A DNA stretch of 64,000 nt from Lientehia sp934351765 (GCF_052118925.1 NZ_JBQKGG010000001.1:186001-250000), one strand, 5' to 3'. Positions 34,272-43,681 are shown, counted from the first letter of the stretch. Notes: a model not told the origin generated them from the sequence alone. Translations and numbers: made by a program.

Positions 34272-35415
34272 TGGTTTTCTCCTTTTTCCAGTATATGGTC
34301 CGGCTGGCAGCTGCCGCCGCCAGAGTCATCCCCCCGCCGGCCGTTTTCGGGAGGATCAAAGCAGCGTTTTCTCCCGCCTCCCGGACTGCCGCCCGCTCAC
34401 AGACACAGCCAACCCCGACGGTCTTTTTCACAAACTCCGATTCCGAAAAGGATCCGGGAACCGCGTTCAGTTCCTCTTTTGTATAACAATGATAAGACAG
34501 TCCATACGCCTTCACAAACCGGCAGATGGCCTCCTCGTTTTTCTTCAGATCAATACTTGCGGCCGAACGCAGTGCCTCCGGAAAGATTCCCTCCTTCGTT
34601 AAGATCTCCTCTGCCTGCGCCTGAAACTGCTCCGGATCCGCTCCCTTTTTGCAGCCAAGCCCCAGTGTGAGATCCCGGGGAATCAAATATAAAATCCGCT
34701 GGTTTTGAACGCTCCGACCCAATTGTTTCCAGCTTATGGCCGCCTTGATTCCAGGTCTCCGTAAAAACTCATCCGGATCGGAAATCAGCTCCAGCTCCGG
34801 CGGGATCGCTCCCACCACCGGAAGCATACTGTAAACCGGCAGTCTCCGGCCTGCAAGCAATGCTGCCGAATATTCCTTTGCCAGCCGCCGGTCACCGATC
34901 ACCAGCTCGTTTTCCCTGGCAAATACATCCACAGCAAACAGTCCGTTGACATCCGTTGCCGTTGAAATTACAGGAACCGCACCGAGAGCCTCCGCAGTTC
35001 GAAGCGTCAGCTCATTGGCTCCGCCCACATGACCGGAAAGCAGGGAGACCACAAACTGTCCGCCCTCATCCACCGCCAGCACGGCCGGATCGGTAAATTT
35101 ATCCCTTACCCAGGGAGCAATGGCCCGGACTGCGATTCCGCAGGCCCCCACAACGATCAGCGCATCGTAGCTTTGAAATACCTTTCCGGTAAATTCCTGA
35201 AGGGACTCGGAAACCGGTGTCAGGCTTCCGTCACCGTTTTTCCGTTTTTCAAATCCGTGTACCTCGCTCCGGTATTCCGCTTCCGATCCGGTTCTTCCGG
35301 CTTGTTCTTCCGGTTCCTCCGGACGCCGGATCCTCTCCGGCTTTGCAAGCTCCTCACAGAGCCGTTTGTTTACTCCGGCACCCCGGCCGGTAAAGCTCAG
35401 CACTGCGATCCGCAT
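34264..35415 (-). CDS. cbiG: Cobalt-precorrin-5A hydrolase
   Basis: 383 residues. It opens the delta-lactone and releases acetaldehyde. The core motif SLLSGHVGGANELTLRTA and the C-terminal TVGVGCVCERAAVR-like block are clear. The open frame extends to 35505, but homologous sequence begins at the ATG at 35415, one base after the cbiF stop codon. A charged insert of about 35 residues (about 25-60; Glu/Arg/Gly-rich) separates the first strand from the body and is not usual for the family. Confidence 0.92.
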   Translation of the reverse strand: MRIAVLSFTGRGAGVNKRLCEELAKPERIRRPEEPEEQAGRTGSEAEYRSEVHGFEKRKNGDGSLTPVSESLQEFTGKVFQSYDALIVVGACGIAVRAIAPWVRDKFTDPAVLAVDEGGQFVVSLLSGHVGGANELTLRTAEALGAVPVISTATDVNGLFAVDVFARENELVIGDRRLAKEYSAALLAGRRLPVYSMLPVVGAIPPELELISDPDEFLRRPGIKAAISWKQLGRSVQNQRILYLIPRDLTLGLGCKKGADPEQFQAQAEEILTKEGIFPEALRSAASIDLKKNEEAICRFVKAYGLSYHCYTKEELNAVPGSFSESEFVKKTVGVGCVCERAAVREAGENAALILPKTAGGGMTLAAAAASRTIYWKKEKTIE

Positions 35416-35416
35416 G

Positions 35417-36172
35417 TTATTCTGTCGCCTTTCGGAACTCTGTCGTAAAGGCAGGATTGTAAAGCTCTGACCGGTTGTAGGTGCAGTCCAGCACATGACC
35501 CACAACGATCAGCGCAGTTTTTGTGATCTTGTTTTTCTTCGCGGTCTCTGCCAGCGTGGACACGGTACAGGGAAAGGTCTTCTCATCGGGCCAGGTTGCC
35601 TTATAAACAATGGCCGCCGGAGTATCCGCCGGATAACCGCCCGCCTGAAGCCGCTCCTCCAGAGCTGCCAGCATTCCGGTGCTTAAAAAGATCACCATGG
35701 TCGCCTGATGAGATGCCAGCTTTGCGATTTCTTCCTTTTCCGGAACCGGAGTCCGTCCGGCCATTCTGGTGATGATTACCGTCTGGGACACATCAGGAAG
35801 CGTGTACTCTGCCTTTAAAGCTGACGCCGCACCGCAGAAGGAACTTACGCCGGGACAGTATTCATAGGAAATCCCCAGCCTGTCCAGCTCGTCCATCTGT
35901 TCCCGTATCGCACCGTAAAGACAGGGATCTCCCGTATGAAGACGGACCGTATGCTTCCCCTCCGCTTCTGCCTTTTTCATGACCTCCAGGACCTCCTCCA
36001 GTGTCATATAGGCACTGTTGTATACCTCACAGCCCTCTTTTTTGTAATTCAGAAGCTCCGGATTTACCAGTGAACCGGCATAGATGATCACATCCGCCTC
36101 CTCTAAAAGCCTCTTTCCGCGGACTGTGATCAGATCCGCCGCACCGGAACCGGCTCCAACAAAATCAATCAT
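35417..36172 (-). CDS. cbiF: Cobalt-precorrin-4 C11-methyltransferase
   Basis: 251 residues. Tetrapyrrole methylase fold with FVGAGSGAADLITVRG at the N-terminus, VIIYAGSLVNPELL, and LHTGDPCLYGAIREQMD. It methylates C-11. It overlaps cbiL by eight bases with a GAGGAG site inside cbiL. Confidence 0.95.
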   Translation of the reverse strand: MIDFVGAGSGAADLITVRGKRLLEEADVIIYAGSLVNPELLNYKKEGCEVYNSAYMTLEEVLEVMKKAEAEGKHTVRLHTGDPCLYGAIREQMDELDRLGISYEYCPGVSSFCGAASALKAEYTLPDVSQTVIITRMAGRTPVPEKEEIAKLASHQATMVIFLSTGMLAALEERLQAGGYPADTPAAIVYKATWPDEKTFPCTVSTLAETAKKNKITKTALIVVGHVLDCTYNRSELYNPAFTTEFRKATE

Positions 36173-36860
36173 GCTGCTCCTCCTTTACGATCAGCAGGGA
36201 ATAGTAGCCTGCTGTTTCATCAATCTCTTCTGCGCTTCGAAATACCCGTTCGGTTTCCATGCCGCAGTTTTCCACCATGTATGCCTCAAAGCCGCCCTCC
36301 ACCAGAGCTTTCTTTACCTGCCCCAGCTTCTTTCCGGCCTTCATGAAAATCTTGGTTCCGGGTAAGGACAGCGTCTCCTCCACCCCATAGGTTGCCGGAA
36401 TTACATGAAGCTGATCACTGGTTTCGGTAAGACCGATTCCCAGTCTGGCTGCCGCCGCACAGAATGACGGGATCCCGCTCACAAGCTGAGCCTCATAGCC
36501 GGCCGCTGTCACACGCTTATGAACATACAGATAGGTGGAATATACCGTCACATCACCCAGGGTCAAAAACACCACGGTTTTTCCCTGATCCAGAACAGCC
36601 ATAAGCTTCTCCGCTCCGTCATCATGATTCTTTTTCAAAACTGCCGGGTCCTTGGTCATGGGCATGGGGATCGGAAGGATTTCCTTTTCCTCCAGCTCCG
36701 GCACGGCCCCTGCAGCGATCTCATAAGCAACACAGCCATCTTTTTTCTCCGCCGGAATGGCGATCACATCTGCCTCCCGGCAAAGACGCACCGCCTTTAA
36801 GGTCATCAGCTCCGGATCACCCGGCCCGACGCCGATCCCGTATAATATTCCTTTTTTCAT
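36165..36860 (-). CDS. cbiL: Cobalt-precorrin-2 C20-methyltransferase
   Basis: 231 residues. Starts MKKGILYGIGVGPGDPELMT, the normal N-terminus; an open frame ten codons longer (to 36890) has only a weak ribosome binding site. VFLTLGDVTVYSTYLYVHKR and ISGIP-like VSGIPSFCAAAARLG identify the subfamily. It methylates C-20 as the first step after cobalt insertion. A 99-base gap separates it from cbiD. Confidence 0.93.
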   Translation of the reverse strand: MKKGILYGIGVGPGDPELMTLKAVRLCREADVIAIPAEKKDGCVAYEIAAGAVPELEEKEILPIPMPMTKDPAVLKKNHDDGAEKLMAVLDQGKTVVFLTLGDVTVYSTYLYVHKRVTAAGYEAQLVSGIPSFCAAAARLGIGLTETSDQLHVIPATYGVEETLSLPGTKIFMKAGKKLGQVKKALVEGGFEAYMVENCGMETERVFRSAEEIDETAGYYSLLIVKEEQHD

Positions 36861-36959
36861 AGATCCATAAAGCTCCTTCTCTGTCAGCATTTCCAGCGTT
36901 CTTCTTCTGATACGCTTTTATTTCAACTGCTTTTGTCTTCTCTTAAAACAGCAGCTCCG

Positions 36960-38108
36960 TCAGACGGTTTTCCCGGTCCCGTCCCGGAATTTTTCCAGCA
37001 TGGCACGGGCTCCCGGAGTTTCCCCCAGCAGTCCGTATCGGTTGGAAAACATCATGGCTTCCGTCTCGATAGCTCCGAGACAGCGATGGTTCAGATAAAA
37101 AGCGATCTTCTCCATGACGATTCTCATGGATGCCTCCAGATATCCATGATCCGCCAGGATTTTTAACCCCTCATCGGTAGTCGCTGCTTCCAGAATTTCC
37201 TTTAAAACCGGAACCGGGGCACCCGCCCGGAGCGCCGCCGTACATAACAGCTCCATGCGGCTGTCCGCATTACGGGAATGTGTGTTCATGATCCCTCCGG
37301 AAAGCTTAATAAATTTCCCGATATGGCCGATCAGAAGAATCCCCTTTGCTCCTCCGTTCACCGCAAAGTCAATGGTCTCACCGATAAAATTGCTGCATTT
37401 CATGGTCCTGCTTGTATCCAAGGCAAATTCTTTTTGGGAAAATACGGTTCCATAATTCCCCGGAATCACCACCACATATCCGTTTCCCTGAGATAATCGG
37501 ACACCCATCTCCACTTCAATGGATTTAATCAGGGCTGCTTCGCTCATAGGCTCCACAATTCCGGTTGTGCCGAGAATGGAGATCCCGCCCTGGATGCCCA
37601 GTCTCGGATTAAAGGTCTTTTTGGCGATCTCCTCTCCCTGCGGAACGGAAATCACAACCCTCAGACCGCCGCGGTAATCATACGCTTCACAGATCTCTTC
37701 CACCGCGTTCCGGATCATGGCACGGGGCACCCGATTGATGGCCGCTGCTCCCACCGGCTGCTCCAGACCGGGGAGCGTGATCCGCCCCACTCCGGTTCCG
37801 CCGTCGATCAAAATCTCAGAGCCGTTGTCCTGTTCCACCCTGGCATACACCAGAATCCCGTTTGTGGCATCCGGATCATCGCCGCCATCCTTTCGAATCG
37901 CACAGCCTGCCCAGGTTTCTCCCCTCCGGCAGTCCTCCGGCGTCAGCGTCAAAAGGATTCCCTTCGGTGTCAGAAGCTCCACCTGCTCCGGGTTTTCTCC
38001 CCCCAGAAGAAGCTCCGCAGCCGCCTTTGCCGCAGCCGCCGCACAGGAGCCGGTCGTATAGCCGCACCGCAGCCGTTTATTCTGTTTTACCACATACCGC
38101 TCCAGCAT
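36960..38108 (-). CDS. cbiD: Cobalt-precorrin-5B C1-methyltransferase
   Basis: 382 residues. The N-terminus KRLRCGYTTGSCAAAAAKAA and TRTMKCSNFIGETIDFAV are signature blocks. It methylates C-1. It is the first gene of the cobamide operon and is preceded by a promoter and an attenuator-like hairpin. Confidence 0.95.
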   Translation of the reverse strand: MLERYVVKQNKRLRCGYTTGSCAAAAAKAAAELLLGGENPEQVELLTPKGILLTLTPEDCRRGETWAGCAIRKDGGDDPDATNGILVYARVEQDNGSEILIDGGTGVGRITLPGLEQPVGAAAINRVPRAMIRNAVEEICEAYDYRGGLRVVISVPQGEEIAKKTFNPRLGIQGGISILGTTGIVEPMSEAALIKSIEVEMGVRLSQGNGYVVVIPGNYGTVFSQKEFALDTSRTMKCSNFIGETIDFAVNGGAKGILLIGHIGKFIKLSGGIMNTHSRNADSRMELLCTAALRAGAPVPVLKEILEAATTDEGLKILADHGYLEASMRIVMEKIAFYLNHRCLGAIETEAMMFSNRYGLLGETPGARAMLEKFRDGTGKTV

Positions 38109-38144
38109 AATCCCATTCCTTCTTTTCCGGTCTCTATACAGTGG

Positions 38145-38168
38145 AAAAGGCCACAGGAAGCTGTGGCC
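38145..38168 (-). terminator. Attenuator-like terminator before cbiD
   Basis: On the minus strand GGCCACAG-CTTC-CTGTGGCC forms a perfect 8-bp stem with a four-base loop, followed by TTTT. It lies only about 35 bases after the predicted transcription start and 37 bases before cbiD. A smaller hairpin (TAGGA-AAA-TCCTA) precedes it. It can abort transcription of the whole operon. Confidence 0.75.
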
Positions 38169-38201
38169 CTTCTATATTTCGTAGGATTTTCCTAACACAA
38201 C

Positions 38202-38230
38202 ATTTTATCAGCTTGTCTCTATTTTGTCAA
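38202..38230 (-). promoter_or_regulatory. Promoter of the cobamide operon
   Basis: On the minus strand a perfect -35 (TTGACA, 38225-38230) and TAAAAT (38202-38207) are separated by 17 bases. This is a strong vegetative promoter; control is therefore likely by the attenuator downstream or by a protein. Confidence 0.85.
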
Positions 38231-38242
38231 TGTAATAGGGTT

Positions 38243-38325
38243 CCTTTCGCGACTCCACCCTGGCCAGCCAACCGGCACATATATGAGTTGCCTCTGTCTG
38301 GCCGGGGAAGTGGGGCTGCGAGGCT
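38243..38325 (-). repeat. 80-bp structured repeat element, copy 2
   Basis: It shares with 16891-16970 the 42-base core (38262-38303 here, 16908-16949 there), including GGCCAGCCAACCGGCACATA and AGTTGCCTCTGTCTGGCC. The stem changes between copies keep pairing or use G-T pairs. It lies about 65 bases after the ABC transporter stop codon and upstream of the cbiD promoter. The outermost stem is less perfect than in copy 1. Confidence 0.85.
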
Positions 38326-38389
38326 TTACGTGAACAATCACCCGAAGCAGTACCATACACCGGCGTCATGAAATGTAACTTATTACGGC

Positions 38390-41300
38390 TTAGTCCACCC
38401 GCAGCGCTGTCACTGGATCGCTCTTCGCCGCTTTTTTCGACGGGATCAGTCCGCCCAGCAGGGTTAACCCGATGCTTAACAGAATCAGGATCAGTGCCGG
38501 AAGCGCCGGCAGGCTAGCGGATACCTCACCGGTCCCTGTCAGATGATGCAGCAGGATATTTCCGGGTATCAGCACCAGCAGGGTAACTCCGATACCGATC
38601 AGTCCTGCCAGAAGCCCAATGATAAAGGTCTCTGCATTGAATACCTGGGAAACATTCCGTTTGGACGCGCCGATGGCACGAAGGATTCCGATCTCCTTGC
38701 GCCGCTCCAGAACACTGATATAGGTAATAACACCGATCATGATGGAGGAAACGATCAGGGAGATTGCCACAAATGCGATCAGCACATAGCTTACAATATC
38801 CACGATATCCGTCACCGACGACATTAAGGTTCCCACCACATCGGTGTAGCTGATAACCTGTTCTTCCTTTCCCTCCGCTTCCATGCGGTCATTATAGGCA
38901 TCCAGAATGGCAATAACCTGCTCCTTGCTTTTGAAATCCTTCGGATAAATGGAGATGGTCGCCGGTTCCGCAAAATCCACATAGCCGAGCTTCTGTAAAT
39001 TGCCCTCATAGCTGGCATTTCCGGAGGAGGCCATGGACATCAATAACTCCTTCAGATCATTCTGGTCCAGATTGACCTGAAAGGCAGACGCAAAGGCCTC
39101 CGTATCCACAGTCATGGCAGTGCCTAACGCCTCCTGAAGCTGCCTGCCCATCTGCGTCATCGCCGTCTGCATAGTCTGTGCGATTCCGTTGGAAAGCCTT
39201 GTGACAAGCTGGCTCATGGCACTGGAGATCTGCGTTTCAACAGCCCTTGACAGCGCTCCCGTATAGGATTCCATGACAGAGGCCATGGACCGCTCCACCG
39301 CCGATCCGATCTGGCTTTGCAGGCCGTTCAGATCCACAGTCCCGGAAATCCCCTCCATCAGCCGTTTCTGTCCGTCCGCAGTCTTTAAATAAGCTGCAAA
39401 CTGATTTCCCATATCCGCAGGATCGGCAAATCCGTTCTTTTTCGCATACGCACTGTATCCGGTTATGAGATCCGATGCCAGCGCTTTGATCTGATCTGCG
39501 GAAATCGTGATATCCCCGGAGATCTGAAAAATCTGATCCGCCCATTTTTTCAGAATTGTTCTCGCTTCATCCGTCTGAAGATATTCCAGCAGATACTCCT
39601 GAAATTTTTCCGGATCGGTATAGCCCTTTTCATCGGCAAACCGCCTGAAATCCGTTAAAAGCTCCTCCATCATCTGCTGCAGCGCATCGGTGGGAATCCT
39701 GATCCCGCCGGCATCGGAGATAATCTTTTTGATATGATCGGAAAGGATCGTCCTTGCCTCCTCTGATCCGAGATAGTTCAGGAACTGATCCATAAGCCCG
39801 GAATAGTCTGCCTCCGGATGGGTCTTTGCATAGACATTGTATCCCTCCAGCAGGCTGGACGCCATGGATTTTAAGCCATCCTCGGAAACCGAAGGCTCCA
39901 GGCCGGAAAGAAGCTCTGAAAGATCCAGGTTCATACCGTTCTGAGGCAGGTCAATGGAAATCCCGGAAAGATCCATGCTGCTAAAATCCAGCACCGAAGG
40001 ATCCATGGAAAAGGCATCGGAAACATCCATTCCGCCGCTTAATCCGCCCGTCATGGCACTCTCATCAAACCTGATCGCATTTTTTATGGCATCGGCGTCT
40101 ACCGTAAACAGGGATTCCATATCAAAGCTATTCTCCTGCGTTTTCCCAAACGTCGATCCGGTAAAAACATCGGTAGTTTTATCGGCAAGCTGATCCTGTA
40201 CGATCTGAGTATCCCCTGTCAGCTCCGCTACATGCGTCACCAGCGATGCCGGATAATTGATCCCCGGAGTCAGAGCTGATGCGACCGCGCCCTTTGCCGG
40301 CTGTACCACACCAACCACCGTCAGCGTCTCGCCGTCGGCGACCAGCTTTTTCATATAATCCGGATCGCCGCTCTTATCCCTCCAGAGATCATACTGGCTG
40401 TCATACTGATAATAATCGGTGTTGCTCACCAGCTTAAAATCCACACCCAGAAAATCCTCATAGGAATAGGTCTCCGGCTTCTCCGGAGCCTTTACATCCT
40501 CTTCCTTTAAAAACTGATCCACCATTTCGTCCAGCTCCAGCGGATCACGAAGTCCCATGGTATAAAGGACAAAGTCACTTACTCCGCCGCTGTTTGACAG
40601 CACCAGTACACACTCGCTCTCTGCTTCCGGCCACCGTCCCGCTTTTACCTCATACTGATTTTCATATAAACGACTGTTTGCCGGCATCTGGTAAAAGACA
40701 TTGGTGCTCATCATGGAGGACATCATGCTGCTGGCCGATGCCGAGGATCCGATTCCCATTTTATCAAAGGAATGATCCGGATTCACCTGGCGCACCGAAC
40801 CGTCGTCCTCCTCCTTATAGATCTGCGGCTCCACCGAATAGCTGTATTCCATGGCATTGGTATAAGGCTCCATGCCGCTCTCTTTGCTGTCCAGATACGT
40901 TTTCAGCGATTTCAGATCGTTGGATTCCATAGAATGAAAGAAGTTCGTCACGATCTCCATGACATGAACCGTTCCGTCTTCCCCGGCAGCCTTATCATTC
41001 CCGCCGCTTCCGGCCACCAGCATGGAAGAAATATCAAACCCGGTACTGGTGATCTGGAGCGGATACTCCGACAATGTTTCCTCCTCCAGGCTCTTGATGT
41101 ACGCGTTGACCCCGTTGGAAATAGCAAGGATCAGGGCGATTCCGATGATTCCGATGGACCCGGCAAAGGAGGTCAGGATCGTTCTTGCCTTCTTGGTCCT
41201 TAAATTATGAAAGCTCAGAGACAGTGCCGTTAAAAAGGACATGGACGAACGCCCCATGTTTTTATGCTGCGACAGAGCAATGGTTTCCGCCTTCGGCTCA

Positions 41301-41974
41301 TACGGGTTCGTATCCGATAGGATCTTCCCATCCTTCAGCGTCACGATCCGGCTGGCATAATCCTGCGCCAGCTCCGGATTGTGGGTTACCATGACCACCA
41401 GCCGGTCCTTCGCCACCTCTTTTAACAGCTCCATGACCTGGATACTGGTACTGCTGTCCAGGGCGCCGGTGGGCTCATCTGCCAGCACGATATCGGGATC
41501 ATTGACCAGGGCTCTGGCAATGGCCACCCGCTGCATCTGTCCGCCGGACATCTGGCTTGGCTTTTTATGAAGCTGATCTCCCAGTCCCACCCTTGCAAGA
41601 GCCTCAGCCGCCCGTTTTTTCCGTTCCTGCTTTCCGATCCCGGAGATGGTCAGTGCCAGCTCCACGTTTGCCAGCACCGTCTGGTGCGGAATCAGGTTAT
41701 AGCTCTGAAACACAAAGCCGATGGTATGGTTCCGATAGGAATCCCAGTCCCGGTCCTTGTACTTCTTCGTGGAGATCCCGTTGATCACCAGATCCCCGCT
41801 GTCATAGCGGTCCAGCCCGCCGATGACATTCAATAGCGTCGTTTTCCCGGATCCGCTTGGCCCCAGGATCGCCACGAACTCATTGTCCCGCAGATTCAGG
41901 CTCACGCCATCCAGCGCCCGCTGGACTAACGGCCCGGTCTTATATTCCTTGTGTATGTCTTTGATCTGAAGCAT
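38390..41974 (-). CDS. ABC transporter, fused ATPase and FtsX-type permease with large external domain
   Basis: 1194 residues. Residues 1-225 are a LolD/MacB-type ATPase with Walker A GPSGSGKT (38-45), signature MSGGQMQR and Walker B IVLADEPTGALD. A first membrane helix lies at about 270-295. A very long extracellular part (about 300-1055) follows, then three helices of an FtsX domain at the C-terminus (ERRKEIGILRAIGASKRNV). The external part holds three tandem repeats of about 65 residues (near 685-751, 755-818, 818-878). Such proteins act as mechanotransmission machines in peptide export or envelope stress. The substrate is unknown. Confidence 0.88.
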   Translation of the reverse strand: MLQIKDIHKEYKTGPLVQRALDGVSLNLRDNEFVAILGPSGSGKTTLLNVIGGLDRYDSGDLVINGISTKKYKDRDWDSYRNHTIGFVFQSYNLIPHQTVLANVELALTISGIGKQERKKRAAEALARVGLGDQLHKKPSQMSGGQMQRVAIARALVNDPDIVLADEPTGALDSSTSIQVMELLKEVAKDRLVVMVTHNPELAQDYASRIVTLKDGKILSDTNPYEPKAETIALSQHKNMGRSSMSFLTALSLSFHNLRTKKARTILTSFAGSIGIIGIALILAISNGVNAYIKSLEEETLSEYPLQITSTGFDISSMLVAGSGGNDKAAGEDGTVHVMEIVTNFFHSMESNDLKSLKTYLDSKESGMEPYTNAMEYSYSVEPQIYKEEDDGSVRQVNPDHSFDKMGIGSSASASSMMSSMMSTNVFYQMPANSRLYENQYEVKAGRWPEAESECVLVLSNSGGVSDFVLYTMGLRDPLELDEMVDQFLKEEDVKAPEKPETYSYEDFLGVDFKLVSNTDYYQYDSQYDLWRDKSGDPDYMKKLVADGETLTVVGVVQPAKGAVASALTPGINYPASLVTHVAELTGDTQIVQDQLADKTTDVFTGSTFGKTQENSFDMESLFTVDADAIKNAIRFDESAMTGGLSGGMDVSDAFSMDPSVLDFSSMDLSGISIDLPQNGMNLDLSELLSGLEPSVSEDGLKSMASSLLEGYNVYAKTHPEADYSGLMDQFLNYLGSEEARTILSDHIKKIISDAGGIRIPTDALQQMMEELLTDFRRFADEKGYTDPEKFQEYLLEYLQTDEARTILKKWADQIFQISGDITISADQIKALASDLITGYSAYAKKNGFADPADMGNQFAAYLKTADGQKRLMEGISGTVDLNGLQSQIGSAVERSMASVMESYTGALSRAVETQISSAMSQLVTRLSNGIAQTMQTAMTQMGRQLQEALGTAMTVDTEAFASAFQVNLDQNDLKELLMSMASSGNASYEGNLQKLGYVDFAEPATISIYPKDFKSKEQVIAILDAYNDRMEAEGKEEQVISYTDVVGTLMSSVTDIVDIVSYVLIAFVAISLIVSSIMIGVITYISVLERRKEIGILRAIGASKRNVSQVFNAETFIIGLLAGLIGIGVTLLVLIPGNILLHHLTGTGEVSASLPALPALILILLSIGLTLLGGLIPSKKAAKSDPVTALRVD

Positions 41975-41992
41975 GTAGTCTCCCCTGTTCTT

Positions 41993-42050
41993 TTTTGCAC
42001 ACAGCCTGCAAAGCGATACCGTTCCGCAGGCAACTCCATTCGGTGCAAAA
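41993..42050 (-). other. Structured leader of the ABC transporter mRNA
   Basis: TTTTGCAC and GTGCAAAA (41993-42000 with 42043-42050) form an outer 8-bp stem; GCCTGC and GCAGGC (42004-42009 with 42026-42031) an inner stem. It sits between the promoter and the ribosome binding site. It may influence expression; it matches no riboswitch I know. Confidence 0.5.
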
Positions 42051-42089
42051 CAAACCTCGATCCCGTTCTTTTACAGCCGACAGACTTTT

Positions 42090-42118
42090 ATTATAGTCTC
42101 ATTCCATGCAAAAAACAA
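42090..42118 (-). promoter_or_regulatory. Promoter of the ABC transporter gene
   Basis: On the minus strand TTGTTT (42113-42118) and a perfect TATAAT (42090-42095) are 17 bases apart. The leader is about 110 bases and contains the hairpin at 41993-42050. Confidence 0.7.
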
Positions 42119-42227
42119 TCAGAGGGGTTCTTAAATTTACATAAACTATGGAACCCACGAAGAATATTAGTTTTCAATTTTCTAATGACCTTCACTATAT
42201 GTTCATAATTAGTCTGCTTTCTATCAT

Positions 42228-42641
42228 CTACTTTTTCCCAATCTTTCCCAACTCCTCTTTCAAGTTTTCCGGCTCGTCGATCCGAAAGGTTTTCCGCAGA
42301 ACCGTTCCCTTATATTCGATCTTGTTTCCACAAACCGTTATCTGATACCGTTCTAGCGTTCCTGCATAAAAGGTCAGATGGACCGACCAGCCTCCAGCCC
42401 CGGTAAAGGAATTAAATGCCGGTGTCTTTTTTCGGTCATTCAGCAGATCGCAGAGTTCTTTTATGAGCTCTTCACCGGTCACAGAATACGTTTCTGCCCG
42501 TCCGCTTCCATCTGCATTGACCACGGTAAATACCACCCTCGAATACTCGGTTCCCCGAAGAACCGGCTCCCGGATCCGGTAAAGGATCCAGATTGCCAGA
42601 CAGACCAGGATTCCCGCTATGATCCCGTATTTCTTCTTCAT
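42228..42641 (-). CDS. Small membrane-anchored protein, unknown
   Basis: 137 residues from the ATG at 42641, which has GGGAGG seven bases upstream; the frame extends 18 codons further but those cover the fba terminator. One N-terminal helix (about 4-22) serves as anchor, and the rest is a small alpha/beta domain outside the membrane. I recognise no family. It lies alone between the ABC promoter region and fba. Confidence 0.65.
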   Translation of the reverse strand: MKKKYGIIAGILVCLAIWILYRIREPVLRGTEYSRVVFTVVNADGSGRAETYSVTGEELIKELCDLLNDRKKTPAFNSFTGAGGWSVHLTFYAGTLERYQITVCGNKIEYKGTVLRKTFRIDEPENLKEELGKIGKK

Positions 42642-42660
42642 GACACCGCCTCCCAATACG

Positions 42661-42704
42661 AAAACAGACCCGCACGGGACTCTCGTGAATCCCATCGGGC
42701 CTGT
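42661..42704 (-). terminator. Terminator of the aldolase gene
   Basis: On the minus strand ACAGGCCCG and CGGGTCTGT pair (one G-T), with a further inner stem GGGA/TCCC, followed by TTTT. It begins 38 bases after the fba stop codon and overlaps the region just upstream of the next gene. Confidence 0.7.
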
Positions 42705-42742
42705 TTGATATACGACTGATATTCAGTCGGTCTGAACCGTCC

Positions 42743-43681
42743 TTAGATCATATTGGAAGAACCAAGAACCTCAGCAATCTTATGCTTAACAACAGCCTTT
42801 ACATAATCTCTTGCGGGGCTCAGGTACTGTCTGGGATCAAAATGATCCGGATGAGCAACCATATGCTCTCTGATACCAGCAGTCAGAGCAAGACGAAGAT
42901 CGGAGTCGATATTGATCTTGCATACAGCCATCTTTGCTGCCTGGCGAAGCTGATCTTCGGGAACACCGATCGCATCCTTTAATGCACCGCCGTTAGCGTT
43001 AATGATCTTAACGTATTCCTGAGGAACGGAGGAAGCACCGTGAAGAACGATGGGGAATCCGGGCAGTCTCTTGCCAACCTCTTCCAGAATGTCGAATCTT
43101 AACTGAGGGTTTGTACCGGGCTTGAACTTATAAGCACCGTGGCTTGTTCCGATAGCGATTGCCAGGGAATCAACGCCTGTACGGTCAACGAACTCTTCAA
43201 CCTCTTCCGGTCTTGTGTAGGAAGAATCCTCAGCGGAAACCTTAACATCATCTTCGATACCTGCCAGAGTACCAAGCTCAGCCTCTACGACTACGCCTCT
43301 CTCATGAGCGTACTCAGCAACCTTCTTTGCAAGAGCGATGTTCTCTTCGAAGGGCTTGGAGGAACCATCGATCATAACGGAAGTGAATCCGCCGTCGATG
43401 CAGGACTTGCAGATTTCAAAGTCTGCGCCGTGATCCAGATGAAGAGCGATGGGAAGCTCCGGATGGATATCAAGAGCAGCTTCTACCAGATGCTTTAAGT
43501 ATGCAGCGTTTGCGTACTTTCTTGCACCTGCGGAAGCCTGCAGGATAATGGGGGATTTCTCCTCAGCAGCAGCCTCGGTGATACCCTGAACGATCTCCAT
43601 GTTGTTTACGTTGAATGCGCCGATTGCGTATCCGCCTTCGTATGCTTTCTTAAACATTTCAGTAGTTGTAACTAAGGGCAT
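42743..43681 (-). CDS. fba: Class II fructose-bisphosphate aldolase
   Basis: 312 residues. It cleaves fructose-1,6-bisphosphate in glycolysis. The zinc/catalytic block is HLDHGADFE (81-89; Asp83 and His84), with AELGTLAGIEDDV, GTSHGAYKFKPGT and IVLHGASSVP downstream. It is transcribed alone, with its own promoter and terminator. Codon use is more biased than in its neighbours, as expected for a highly expressed enzyme. Confidence 0.95.
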   Translation of the reverse strand: MPLVTTTEMFKKAYEGGYAIGAFNVNNMEIVQGITEAAAEEKSPIILQASAGARKYANAAYLKHLVEAALDIHPELPIALHLDHGADFEICKSCIDGGFTSVMIDGSSKPFEENIALAKKVAEYAHERGVVVEAELGTLAGIEDDVKVSAEDSSYTRPEEVEEFVDRTGVDSLAIAIGTSHGAYKFKPGTNPQLRFDILEEVGKRLPGFPIVLHGASSVPQEYVKIINANGGALKDAIGVPEDQLRQAAKMAVCKINIDSDLRLALTAGIREHMVAHPDHFDPRQYLSPARDYVKAVVKHKIAEVLGSSNMI

